The position numbers were made by a program, and so were the translations under genes. Below are positions 19,832 through 33,251 of a DNA stretch of 64,000 nucleotides, piece after piece. The DNA comes from Niebla homalea (Eukaryota > Ascomycota > Lecanoromycetes > Lecanorales > Ramalinaceae), in contig JAHGAU010000043.1 of assembly GCA_019925105.1 (NCBI GenBank), positions 62,001 through 126,000 on the forward strand, written 5' to 3'. The number at the start of each line of letters is the position of its first letter. Position 1 is the stretch's first letter. The notes below the pieces were generated by a model. It did not search any database and was not told where the DNA came from. It was given only the letters and a program-made list of their open reading frames with translations.

Positions 19832-22800
19832 TGATTGATTGATTGATTTATACTACGGATCTAGCTAAGCTAATTCCGGCGTTCCCTAACACTCGGCTAT
19901 TTGGCCTTATTAATAACCGTAAAAAACCCGATATTTATAGCGTCAGGAATAAAAACCGGTATCTACCCAGCCTCCACTCACGTCCTAAGGGTTAAAAGCA
20001 TCCACGGCCGTCCAGAAAGTAAGAATTTATTTATACGTTTTTTCTAAGAAAACCTATAATACTATAACCGAATTTATTTAAAGGTTACCTTTAAACCTGT
20101 TGTTCTTCCGTCACCTTACGGGTCTATCTAATGCTAAAATTTCAGAATTCCGATTATACCACTAAATATCCTTACCGATACGTATGTTATTATTACCTTA
20201 TTCATACGACTCTGCCGACCGATATAATATTGCCTTTTACACCGCCCTGGTATTTATAGCCCCTTTAACCCCCTATTAAGTATAGTTTTCCCGCCGCTGC
20301 TTTTTACCCTTAAATCGGCGGCGAAGTTTCTTAGTTAAATCCTTAATTATTTCCTTTATTTCCTTGGCTAGGTTAAACTATAATAATAAGCCCGTAACCA
20401 TTATAAATCTAACGGTTACTTTAATACCTTTTTATTAATAAGTATTTAACGATAGTCGTTAATCCCTGCCCTTTTAATTAGTCCCGGTTTAAGTTCCTTA
20501 AATAGTAAATAGGAAATTAATATATATACGGCGTTTTATTTTCGCTACCTATATTCGTAATTAGCGTTAATCCGGCCACCGGCGTATACGATAAAGAGGA
20601 AGTAGGTTAAGTCGTTTTTATTTATCCGGAGTTAGATTATTAGTGCGTTATTATTTTTCCTTATAATCCCGTAACGTTAAAGATGCTTATTAATAACCTC
20701 GTTGCTATTTAGCGCCGGGTACCGTCGCTTTTAAGGGATTAATTCTCTATATTTGTATTAACGCTCTATTTACCTCTTTATGGTTTATAGGGTAATCGTT
20801 GTTAACTTTGCTTTTATGGCCTTCTTTTTTTTTTTTGCCGCTTTCGCTTTAGGTAAGAGTTCGTATACTCTTACGTTAACTTCTTAAACGTAAGTTAGGT
20901 CGACCTCTTTTTTAATTTACTTTAATTTGACTTCCGTGGGGGAAATAGGTATTGCCTTTTTACGCTTTCTTATTTAAGGTTTTTATAGTTCTAGTAAATA
21001 CGTTTATTTCCTATTAACGTAATTAAGTTTATACCTTTTTTAAGCCTCGCTTAAGCGATTATTTAGTTTAGGGCTAGTTTTATTAATAATATGAAGATTT
21101 CGGATTCTAGCATCGGGACGGGAATCGCTTTATATGCTTTACTTATTATTCTTAGGTATCGGTTTTGGATTTTTTATAGTTACCGGACGGGCTCTTTTTT
21201 ATGTTTAGGCGTGCCTTTAGGTACGTGCTAGATGGCTGCTATATACGTTATCGTAAACTTTACAACCGCCTGGTAAACGGTTCTAGCCTTTTATAAGGTA
21301 GCTCCCCACGTCAATACCGTAAGGTAAATAAGGCCCTTCTTTTATGAAATTATCTTCTTCTGGACCTTTTTTATGTGGTCCTTCCAGTCCAGTTTCTTAT
21401 CGACCTATAGGCTGAATACCCTAATGCTGGCTTCCGGTTTTACCGCTATACTGCCTAAGTCTACTATAGCTATCATATCGTATAACTTCGGGCTCCTTAT
21501 TATATAAATGAACTTATACTTATACGGGGTGAATTAAGCCCTATATATCTTTATTTATCGTAAGCAGACTTTATAAGCCTATTTTAGCTTTAAATAATTC
21601 GTATGAATAAACGTATTATAAGCTAAAAGGTAGATATTATCAATAAAGCCCCTTACTTAAACCTTCTATTTCAGCTTCGTTAAGTCCTCGATAAGCAGGC
21701 CGTTAAAGAATAAGAATAAGACTAAGGAAATAGGTAACCCCTGGGGAATCCTTATTATCGCGGGCTCCATCGTATTTATCTTTTATCTTAAGTTAATTAA
21801 CGTCGCTTAATTATTTAAGAAACTTTTTATCCAATTTACGAAGAAAGGTAAAACCCCCTTTTTCCGTAAATTATATAGTAACCTTTAATAATTTACTTTA
21901 TTAAACGCCTTTACAATATCTAAAGAAAAAAGACTCGTGATATACTTCTTCCTATGGCCTTATACCGTATATATATTATCGATTAAGCCTTTAAAAGCCG
22001 TCTCCATCAACCGTCCTCTTCTTATTTTTATTTATTAGTCGGGGAGCAGCCTATATCCTTCTACGTAATCACTTAAGATCTTTGCAATTACTGTCTTTAA
22101 AGCCTTCCTTAACGTATAGAGGAATATTATAGGTTTATACGACTTTACCTCTGAGTAATCTAATTTAACCGGCTTTTTAAGGATGATCGTTTTGGTTTCC
22201 TTAAATTTACGGGGGTAATATCCTATATCGAAATAGGCTTAAAATAGGTAAGTAAAGACCTCTCCGAATAATAACGCTATTATAAATAGGAACCTGTTTG
22301 GTATGCCGTTAGGTCCGGGGCCTTATCCTTCTTCGGTTTATTAATCGCCTTAGTTACTATCTCCTAAGTTATTACCTTACTTACTATTATTAATTCAGGA
22401 TATACCGTGCCGTTAATATCTACTAGGTTAACTTCCGGTAACGGGGGAAAGAACGCCTTTTTAAGAGCCTTAATTTTACCGTTAAAGGTATTTATTACCG
22501 TACTGTTTAATCTTTTTAAGGGTAGAAACTTGGGGATAAATTTGGGTTTCCTACTTTATTCCTTACCGTATTTTACTAGCTTTTAAATACCATAAAAGGA
22601 AACCGTTAAGTTATATATTATAGCCCGGAAGTATATTTATTTAACCTTCCGGATAATTCTTTTTTTTTTCCTTTTAAGCTTTTTTTTTAGCCGCTGAAGC
22701 GTTTTCCGGTTTTTATATTTAATAGCTTATTTTATAAGCGCTTTTACCTTTATAGTTACCTTTATATATTCTTCGTTTTAATAGGTTTTAACTCTTTAAG

Positions 22801-25677
22801 ACGGCTTTACTATTAAGATTATAACGTTAATTACTTCGTTTAAAGCCTTTATTACCCGCTTTATAAAACGGTTGATCTATTCCTTATTATCGAGCCGGGG
22901 ACGCTCCGTTAATTAGGATATTATTTTTACCGTTTTCGTTAATACCTCGGCTTCCTTAATTATTTTTTACGCTTGTTTAAACGGTAAGGGCGGAGTCGCG
23001 TTAATGGACCAGTTTAAAGTCGTTTGCATCGGGATATAATCCGAACCGTATTTTAGGTTCTCTTGGGGTCCGTATACTATAACCGAGTTAATAATACCTT
23101 CCGAGCTAAATACTAAGTTAATCGTAATCTTAAGTTTACGGCTTTCCTATATAATAGCCCCTTTTAGTATTAATAACGTAAAATTAAACCGTATAATAAC
23201 TATTAATAGCTCTTCAGATTCAGTATAACTGATCGTATAACCGTCCTTGTTCTATTAAACGTAATAAAAATTAAAGTCTTTTATTAGGAAGTATTTACCG
23301 GGTACGGCTATAATATCCTTAAGTAGCGGGATCGTAAAAGGTTTTTTCTTATTGGCCGGTAACGGATTATACGTATTATAAATATTTAAAGTACCCTTAA
23401 TATCCCCCTCTCGTACAATCCGGAGTATATATAGGTTCCCTCCGTAATAGGTAACGTCCTAATTGTCTATATTTAACCTTTTATTAATAAAGAAGTATAT
23501 CCGCGTTATCTTATTACCCTCGAAAATTAAATAAAAACCATCTCCCAGGTTAATTAAAAAGTAAATATACGGACTATATAGCGGCTTTTATATCGCTATA
23601 ATATCGATATCCTTTACCTTTTTAAATCTAAATATCGGTATTACGGCTTTAACTACTTCCCCGCGTACGTTATACTATATTACCCTTAAAAGCGTAAATA
23701 TACTAAATATCAACGTCCGTTAAGCTCTCCTTATCGACTTCTATTCATATAGACGGTTTCTTCTTAAAGCTAAGCGTTATCTATCTTAATCTTTTTATTA
23801 CGATAACAATCCCGGTTAAGCGGTTAGCCTTAAAGGTTAATATTACTATAAGCTTCCTCTTTTTTACGTTATTGATTACCACGCTTTATCCTTCCCCGTT
23901 TAATAAGCTTTATTTACGTCTTAAGATTATCTTTAATTGTTTTGCCGGTTTAGGTTTATATAAGTTATAGCGTTAAATTTTAATTATTATCTTAATTTTT
24001 TTACGCTGGGTCTCCTTTGTTCTTACCGTATATTATAAGTTTTACGTTAAGTAACTATTATTATTATACGCTACGTATTTCAGCGCGTTCTTCGTTAGGC
24101 CTTTTACTATTAAGTTAATATATTCGTACGTATTATGCCCTTTAATATATACTGCGTATTTCATATTATTAAAGTATTTCGTAATAATATACCCGTACCC
24201 TTAATATTTAAAATACTAATAGATATCCGCTATTCAGTCTTAAGGTTTTATTAACTTAAAAGATTTACCCTCTATTACCCCTTTATCGAAAATATCGTCG
24301 TATATCCTTATTAACGCTACGCTTAGGATAACCGTGGAGTATTTTTTTATATGACTAAAAACGTCTAGCTTCTTTACTATAGCGGGGAGGTTATAATCGA
24401 CGATCTCCAGTTTAAGGTAGAAAACCGTATTCTCTTTCTTTATCCGCCTTAAAGTGGCTTCCCCTTCTTCCCCCGTAAACTTTATTAAATATATTCCGTT
24501 TACCGCGATAACGAAGGATTGCCTTAATACCTTTACTGTTTTATACTTTTTTTACCGGTTTATCTCTTTAACTTTTTTAGCTTTTCTTTCGCCTTTAATA
24601 AGGCTATATTGAAAAGGATATCCCCGTTTTACAGTTTACGTACCGTAATAATCTGCTTTATTAATAACTTTCTTATTACTTTAAACGTTTTTATTAATTA
24701 TAATGGGTTCGCCTTTACCGTTATGCTCTTTTCCTTTTCGCTTAATAATTATATAATTATTATTTTTACCTTCCTTAATGCCGCCGCTTTTTTCTTTGCC
24801 TTTATTTCCTTTATCGTTAACGCCGGCGCCGTCCTCATAGCTTTCGCTGCCTAACTTATCCCCGCTCCCTTTTTTAAAGTTTCCCCGTCGTTCCTTTACT
24901 TTATATGTATCCTTTTTATCTCTTTTTGCTTCCGTTTACTGGCGTTTTTATTACCACTTTTTAAGCTCCGCGTAACCTCTTTAACTCCCTTAAACCTCTC
25001 CTTACTTCCACGTAAAAGTCTTTTACTCCCCGTAACCCGATTTATAGTATCGGCCAGGTCTCTAACGTAATATCCTTCCATATAATTATAAAGAGGCCTT
25101 TTAGCGCCCTTATTGCTTCCTCCCCTTTTACTTCTCCTTTACGTGTCCGGTGGCTACCTTTTTTCATAACCTATTCCTGTCCACCTGGTATTTCCCTGTC
25201 TTTACTTAGCTTTTTCCCAGTTTATATATACTTAATAAGGCCTTTTATGCCTCCGTTTACCCCTTATCCGTCCCCGCGTACCGTCCTCGTCCCCTCCGCC
25301 TTTTATTTATTACCTTTTATAATAATACCTTTACGCGTTATACGCGTCCCTTTACGTATATCTTATTGACTATAAACTCCCTGTTCGATTTAAGGCCTTT
25401 TTATCTCGTATTTATCGCGTCGTTCATACGACTTATTACCGTTCCTATTAACCTAGGCCGCTTGCCCTTCCTCCCTTTTTACCCCTATTATTCCGCTTCC
25501 GCTTATCGTATTTAAGGTACTGTCCTTACTATTACTTAAGCTATATACACGTATATCGTTTCTGACCTTTAGGGTCCCGTTATTCGTCGCTATCCTAATA
25601 TAATGAAACGAGTCCTTGTCGTCTGATTGTCAATGGTGATTGGACTGAATTGTTCCAAGCTTGTGTTCACAAGGTTC
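19832..25677 (-). mobile_element. Tad1-like LINE, copy A, full length, RIP-mutated
   Basis: 5846 bp flanked by a perfect 13-bp TSD, AATAATTAATTAT (19819-19831 and 25678-25690). The minus strand ends in AATTAGCTTAGCTAGATCCG and an (ATCA)n tail, as non-LTR elements of the Tad1 type do. ORF2 is recognisable through its stops: the reverse transcriptase motif IPQGLPISLVLFLF at about 21720-21760 (family QGSPLSPILF), GFIDNIYLLAY at about 21630 (the FADD-type catalytic box with D mutated or shifted to DN) and DKKLDWKDHI at about 21385. Endonuclease and ORF1 would lie towards 25.6 kb but are too decayed to delimit. The outer 5' 80 bp (about 25595-25677) are almost free of RIP changes. Confidence 0.85.
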
Positions 25678-25690
25678 AATAATTAATTAT

Positions 25691-28600
25691 ATAAAGTATA
25701 TATTCCGCAGAATTATTATAGAAGTTAAAAAGAAAATTTTAATTCTTTAAATAAAGAAACACGCGTTTATTACGTATATAACGGCGGCGGAAAAAAAAGT
25801 CTATTTCCTTAAAGAATAAGTAAGTATATTTAATTCGCTTATAATATAACGGCGTTAACATTTAATAGTTAAAGTAAGTTATTATAAAGGGTCCGGGCTC
25901 TTTATTATTATTTATTTTATTGGAGGATCCGTTTTTAAGTCCCGGCGTTCCGTTAATAATAACTAATAAGGGGGTATAACCTTAAGCTCTTAAGTATATA
26001 TACCTTAAGTTTTAATCCAAAGGAGAAGGAAGATCCGGACTTTAACTTATTTAAGGAGGAAGAAGATAAAATTATATTTTCTTTAATAACGTTATTAAAG
26101 GGGTCGGCCTTAAATTTTAAGGGTAATATTTTTAAAATTAAGTTAGGGAGCTTTTCCGGTGAATAATATTAAAAAAAACCTTTAATTAAAGCGGCAAGGA
26201 AGGCGGAAAAAAGGAGGAAGAAAAAAAAGGAAAAAGAAAGAAGGGCGAAAAAGGAAAGGAGAAAGGCAAAGAAAATATAATACCTTTATACTTATCCTTA
26301 ATCTCGTTAATGTATTTTTATATATTAATATTATTAGTATTTAACGTTAAGCGTTAAAGTTAATAACGTTAAGTATTAGGTACTTACAATTTATATATTA
26401 CGGAAAAGCAATAAAACGGACGATATTATTAAAGTTACTGGTACGTTAATATAACTTAATAAACATATTTATTAATCTTTTATTACTTTAAATAACTTTA
26501 TTTCTTTAACTTTATTTATATAACCTTATTTACTTAATAGCGTATTAAGTACTTATGATTTAACGTTTACGTTTCTTCGCCTTTAATATTATCGCGGTTA
26601 TTATTAAAGTTATTCTTATTAATCATAATATTATAATAAAAATAATCGCTTTTATAACGTTAATTTATCCGCGTATATAATATCCGTAATAAATAAAGTT
26701 ATTAATTAAAGCTTAAACTCTAATAATCTTACGGAAAAATAATATATAAGGGTTAAATAACCATAATATTAATTATATATATAATTATTAACCATATATA
26801 TAATTTCCGCCGTCGCGGTATTATAATTTTATTTACGTTTCCTCTTATTTTATATTGTCTCATTATATTATTCCCGTAATTCTTAAGAGTACTTTAAGTC
26901 CGCCTCCGGTACCTATTAATTGTATTTAAGGCCTTAATTAATTTATTTAACTTAATATTAAACATCTTTTCTATTTTTAATTTTATTAATGGTTTCTTTA
27001 ATTGTTTATTCCTTTTTATTATTAATTAAAATATATTTATATTATAACCTCCGCCGTTTAATTATTAATACGAGTATATGAAAGCTTTAAAAGAGAAATA
27101 TAAATAATAAAATGGATTTAATAAGCAATAAAAAAGAATAAACGGTACGTTTATATTTTAATTTTATTATTGATTATAAAGGGTCTTATAAATCAGGTCG
27201 TAAGCTTCTTACTTAATTACTTTGACTTAAGGTTCTTAATATTTAATATTATTAATTCATTAATATTATATAATTCCGGCTTATATTTCTTATTATACGT
27301 TTTTTAAGTTAATTTAATAATATAACGTTTTTAATCCGTTAATATTAATCGTATTTTATATAATATTTTAATTTTATCTTTTATTATAAGTATTTCTTCC
27401 TTTATAAGTTTATCCTTAAAGTTAAAATAAATATTTAGATTATAGCTATATATCGCTATAAAAAAACTATAACTTAAAGTTAAGTATTCCGAGTTTATAT
27501 AAGTAAATTCGGCTAGGGGAATAATCTTATTTAATTTATTTATTCAAAGTAATAAAGGTCTTTAAATATTATTTAAAATCTTAACTTTAACGTTTAATTT
27601 AATTATCCGTTTACAAGTAAAAAGCGGTACTTAACCTACGCTTTATTTTTATATAACAATATATTAATCCTTAGATTTTATTAATAAATAAAAACCCTTA
27701 ATTAATCACGATTCTAGCCGGCGTATTATACCGTAATACAATTTCTTTAAAGAAGATATCCGTTAACGTAACGGTATTAATTTATTTTATAACGGGGAGG
27801 TATTTATATATCTTTATATACCTATTTACGGTTATTAAAATCAAATTATAAATATTATTTTTCATTTTACTTGCGGGTAAATTAATAATAAAGTTTATAC
27901 TAAATTCTTTCTAGGGTATAACCGGTTAAAAAAGTAAAAAAGTTCGTTATAAAGGCGGTAACATAAGATTTTAATTTTTTAATAAGTATTATACGTTTTA
28001 ATATAATTATTAATTTAAACTTTTAAATCATTCTAGTGATATTTACGGGCCAGGAGCTTATATGTTTTTTTGGCTTTAAAGTGGCCCGTTAATAAGTTAT
28101 TATAATATTTGTTAATCAGTTCTTTTTTAACCGTTTTATCGTAAAGGATATATATACGGCCCTTATAAATAATAAAACTATTTAAATTAAGTCTTTAAGT
28201 ATTACTACGATTTTAACGAGAATACGTTGGTATTACGTTATTATCCTTAGTCTAATATATAAACGTATTATTAACCTTTAGATCCTTAATAAGTAATTTA
28301 ATTAACCTAGATTCCTTATAAAACCCTTTAAATAACTATGAAATCCTTTTTCACGGAATAATAATTTAAATACCTTTTAAAGCGAATAATAATTAATAAT
28401 CAATAACCGCCGTCCGCCGGCGCTTTACCGACTTATCGGATTAAAATATAAGTTTATTTTATAAGGTAAATAATAAAATAATAATAAAAGGTAAGACTCC
28501 TTAATAGTTTAACGTTTTAATAAAGGATTAATAAAGTTTATTTTACTTTAATAATAAAATATTTTTAAGTTATACTAATAAGTTTTAAGGCTTATTTAAC

Positions 28601-30034
28601 TTAATACGGGTTTAACGCTGGTTATTTTATAAGCCCTTAAAGGTTATTATAATCCGTTCATATTTAAATAACTTTGAGGCTCCCTTTCAAGTAATATTAT
28701 TATTACTTAACCGTTATAACGATAACGAGGAGTTCCATAATTTTACTTGGTAAAGGTTATTTTTTGGATTAATATATAATTAAACGTTAATAGCTTTTTT
28801 TAAATTATGAAAATAAAATATTTATAATAGTAAAATTAAAGATATCGGTCTTTATTTATATATTCCGTGTTAAGTTAAAATGGTAAAATAATAAAGCGTT
28901 AATAAATATCTCGCGGAACCGGCGGAACGCTATATTTACCGTATTATTCTATATTAATAAGTTAGCCTTTTTCTTTCTTTTATTGCCCTTAAATAGATTA
29001 ATTAAAAGCTTAATTATCTTTAAATATTTTTAAATAGAACAATAAAAAATTTATAAAATTTAAAAAAAACCTGTACTTCCTAATAGGTTTTTAAGGTAAA
29101 CCAGTTTTTAATCGATTAACTACGCTTTTAATCTATTTAAATCCCTTTAATAAAAATGATAAACTTTAAAAATTTTATTTAAGTAATATTAAATTAATAC
29201 TTCCCGAGATTAACGTAAAGTTAAAATTAATAAAGTTACTTAAGGCTTTATTAAGTATAATATTAATAATCCGCCGGATTTTTATTAAATATTAAAATAT
29301 CGTTTAAATAAACTATATAAATTATATTAATAAAATCAATAAAGATATAATTGATATAAATTTAAAAGGTCGTTAAGGCGTTAATTAACTTAAACGGTAT
29401 AATGAAATACTTAAAATAACTATAATACGTATAGAACGTTATCTTTTATTTATTGCCGGACTTAATTTATAGCCGGTAATAGGTATCCTTAAGGTTTAAC
29501 TTAATAAACTATTTAAAGTTATTTAACCGGTTAAAAATCTCTATAATTAAAGATAATAAATATCGATTTTTAACTATAACCGTATTTAATTTACGGTAAC
29601 CGATATAAAGATAAAAGCCGCCGTCCTTTTTAAATATAAAAAAGATTGGGGCGTTTACGGATAACGTTAAGTAATAAATTTAACCCCGGGCTATATTATT
29701 CTTTAAATACCGCCGGAACTCTATTAGTTTTATTTAAGATAAATTGTATAAAAGATTATATAGTAATCCTTTATTATTCAAGTTAATAACGTAGTCCCTT
29801 TATTTTAATTTAAATAGGATATTAATTATGTTATTAGAATTTTTTTTATATATTTACTTAACTCCCTTAAGACGTTCCGGTTAATAAAGTCTTTTATAAT
29901 ATTTATATATGTTAAATTACCTTAAAGGATCCAAGGTACTTTTAAGCATTCCGTTATTATATTTACGTAAACGACTATAAAGATTTTACTAGTTTCCGTT
30001 AAACTTGAATTAAAGTTATTAATGTTATTAATTT
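25691..30034 (-). mobile_element. Ty3/Gypsy element G3, pol part, interrupted by LINE C
   Basis: Minus-strand translation across stops gives a Gypsy reverse transcriptase at about 29790-29340: LIEFRRYLKNNIARG, then APIFFIFKKDGGFYLYI and YRKLNTVIVKNR, then FIKLNLKDTYYRL and YFKYFIIPFKLINA. These match SPILFVKKKDGSLRLCVDYR, KLDLRDAYHR and the MPFGLTNAPATF block. The integrase core follows at about 27910-27780 (FSINFIINLPASK, family WEEISMDFI.GLP). The element order is RT then IN on the minus strand. A lysine-rich plus-strand stretch (26190-26280) is unassigned. The element's 5' part should resume at 50903, beyond LINE C. LTRs and outer limits were not found. Confidence 0.75.
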
Positions 30035-30858
30035 GATTGATTGATTAATTTATACTAGGGGTCTAGTTAAGCTAATTCCGGCGTTCCTTAATATGCGGCC
30101 TTTTAACTTTATTAATAACCGGAAAAACTTGATACTTATAAAGTTAAAGTAAAAACCGGCGTCCGCTAAACCTTTACCCTTTATCCCTTAAGGTAAAGGA
30201 TATTAACGGCCGTTTAAAGAATAATAATTTATTTATATATTTTTTATATGTTAATTCCCTTAAGAAAATCTATAATATTATAACCGTATCCTTATAGGGG
30301 CTACCCTTAAACTTATTATTCTTCTGCTCCTTTATATATCCGTATTACCTTAATTTTACGTAATACCTTTAGATATCCTTATTAATATTTATACGCTTAA
30401 TATATACCTTTTTTACTTTATTATTGCCGTTAACTTTTTTAAGGACTTTTAATAAGCGTTTATTATTATATCTTTATGGTTATAAAAGATACTTTCCGGT
30501 TTATATAAATAATATAACCGGTTTCCGCTTTTCTTTTTCTTCCTTAATTAATAACGGGCCTTCTTTATAAAGTCTTTAATAACCTTATTTATCTTTATAT
30601 CGAGGTTAAATTATAATAATAATCCAATAAATATTATAAACTTAACGGCTACCCGGATATTTTACTTTATAAATAATATTTAACGGTAATTATAAGTATT
30701 AACTTTTATTATAAATCCTAACTTAATCTCCGTAAATAAGGGATAAAAAATAAGGATATATACGGCGTTTTACTTTCTCTATTTATACTTATATCCGGTA
30801 TTTATCCGATTTCCGGTATATATAATAAATAAAAAGTAAATTAAACCGTTTTTATCCG

Positions 30859-31108
30859 TAGAAAAGATGGGAAGGAAGGAAAGAGCAAAAGTGATGAAAT
30901 AGCAGGTGGCAATGGAGTGCAATTGAAAATGGGCCGCAGCCCCTATATAAGTTGGTAAGGTATAGGTTGCTTATTATAATAATCCGTTATACCTTTTCTT
31001 TTTAAAGTATATACGAATTGATTCCACTTTTAATTAGCCTTTTTAATGTTTTCCTTCCTTCATACACTTATCCGCAAGTTTGGTATCTTCCATGTTCTCC
31101 CCCTTTCC
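30859..31108. mobile_element. Solo LTR 1 of the giant Gypsy family
   Basis: Exactly 250 bp, starting TAGAAAAGATGGGAAGG and ending CTCTCCCCCTTTCC, flanked by a perfect 5-bp TSD ATCCG (30854-30858 and 31109-31113). The collinear uninterrupted LINE A site lies at about 20630. It carries a CCCCTATATAAG box that may be promoter sequence. RIP changes are few, in contrast to the surrounding LINE. Confidence 0.9.
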
Positions 31109-33001
31109 ATCCGTTTAAAGTTAAATCGTTAATATATTATTATCATTTTTTATAATATTATAATAACGGAGATATTTATTAATAATCTTTTTATTATTAA
31201 AAACTAAATAATAATAACCTTAAAGTATAAAGTTTTTATATTTCCGTTAACGTTTAATTTACTTTATTATAACCTATAAAGTAATTATTATAGTTTTTAC
31301 TTTTTAAATCCTTGTAATCTCGGTTTTTCTTACGTTTAACGGGAATTTATATATACTTAAATTAACCTCCAGGATATTAATAAAGTTAAGTTCCTTTTTA
31401 ACTTATTCTTACTTTATCTTAATAGGAAAAAAGATAATTAGCTTTAATTTATTCCCTTTCACTTAAAACTTATTAAGATTCTAGCGGATCCGCCCGTTTC
31501 TTATTATTATAATTAAGTATATATATTTCTTTAATTTTATTTAAGCGATTATTTAATCTAATAAGATTTTAATTAACGGTATAAAGACCTTCAACTTTAA
31601 TACCGGCATAAAGGTTATCTTATAAATATTATTAATTATTTTTAAATACCGGTTTTAGACTTTTTATAATATTTAGATAGGCTCTTTTCTATATCCCGGA
31701 GTACTTTTAGGTATATATTAAATAATTTTAACGTATATTATAATTAACTTTATTACGGCTTAATAATAATCCGGGCCTTTTATAACGTAACTTCCTATAC
31801 TAATACGGCGAGATAAATAAGGCTTTTTTTCCTATAAAGTTATCTTTTTTAAACCTTTCTTATATAGTCTTTTTAATTAAGTTTTTTATTTATTTAAAAA
31901 TTAAGGATTTTAATATTAATATCCGGTTTTACCGTAATTCTATTTAAGTTTATTATAATTATTATGTTATATAACTTTAAACTTTAAATTATATTAACGA
32001 ACTTATATTTATACGGCGTAAATTAAACCCCATAAATTTTTATTTACTTAAGATAAACTTTATAAGTTTATTTTAATTCTAAATAGTTCGTACGTATAAA
32101 AATATTATAAGTTAAAAAATAAATATTATTAATAAAGTTTCCAACTTAAACCTTTTCTTTTAACTTAATAAACTTTTCGATTAATAAACTATTAAAAAAT
32201 AAGAATAATATAAAGGAAATAAAAGATCCTTAAGGAATTCCTATTATAATAGGCTTTATTAAGCTTATTTTTTATTTTAAATTTATTAACGTAGCTCGGT
32301 TACTTAAGAAACTTTTTACTTATTTAATTAAGAAGGGTAATATCCCTTTCTTCCTTAAGTTATATAATAATTTTTAATAATTTATTGTATTGAAAATACC
32401 TATAATATCGAGAGAAACAAGACTTATAATATATTTTTTCCTATAACCTTATACCGTATATACGTTATTAATTAATCCTTTAAAAACGATTTTTATTAAC
32501 CGATTTCTTTTTATTCTTATTTATTAATTAAAGAGAAATCTATAGTGTTCTATATAGTTATTAAGGATCTTTATTATTACCGTCTTTAAGGCCTTTTTTA
32601 ACGTATAAAGGAGTATAATAAATCTATAAGATTTTATTTTAAAATAATCCGGCTTAATAAATTTCTTAAGGATAATGGTTTTCGCCTCCTTAAACTTATG
32701 TAAATGATAACCGATATTAAAATATACTTTAAAAAGGTAAATAAAGACCCTTTTAAACGGTAAAGTTATTATTAATAGGAATTTATTAAGAATCCTATTT
32801 AATTTTAAGGCTTTATCCTTTTTTAATTTATTAATTGCGTTAATTATTATATCTTATATTATTACCTTATTTATTAATATAAAATTAAAGTACGTAACGT
32901 TATCGATATCGTTTAAATTAACTTCTAACGGAAAAGGGAAAAATACTTTTTAAGGGCCTTAATTTTACCGTTAAAGGTATTAATTAATATATTATCGGAT
33001 C

Positions 33002-33251
33002 TAGAAAAGATGGGAAGGAATGAAAGAGCAAAAGTAATGAAATAGCAGGTAGCAATAGAGTACAATTGAAGATAGGCTATAGCCCCTATATAAGTTAATA
33101 AGGTATAGGTTGCTTACTATAATAATCCGTTATACCTTTCCTTTTTAAAGTATATATAAATTGATTTTACTTTTAATTAGCTTTTTTAATATTTTCATTC
33201 CTCTATATATTTATTTATAAGTTTAATATCTTTTATATTCTTTCTTTTTTT
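33002..33251. repeat. Left LTR of G-L1
   Basis: 250 bp. The outer half has moderate change (TpG to TpA at several sites) and the inner half is saturated with C-to-T change. Confidence 0.85.

Noticed and set aside
24609..24854. Open frame of 81 codons in the LINE A 5' half
   Set aside because: It is on the strand opposite to the LINE, in RIP-type DNA, and has no family resemblance.
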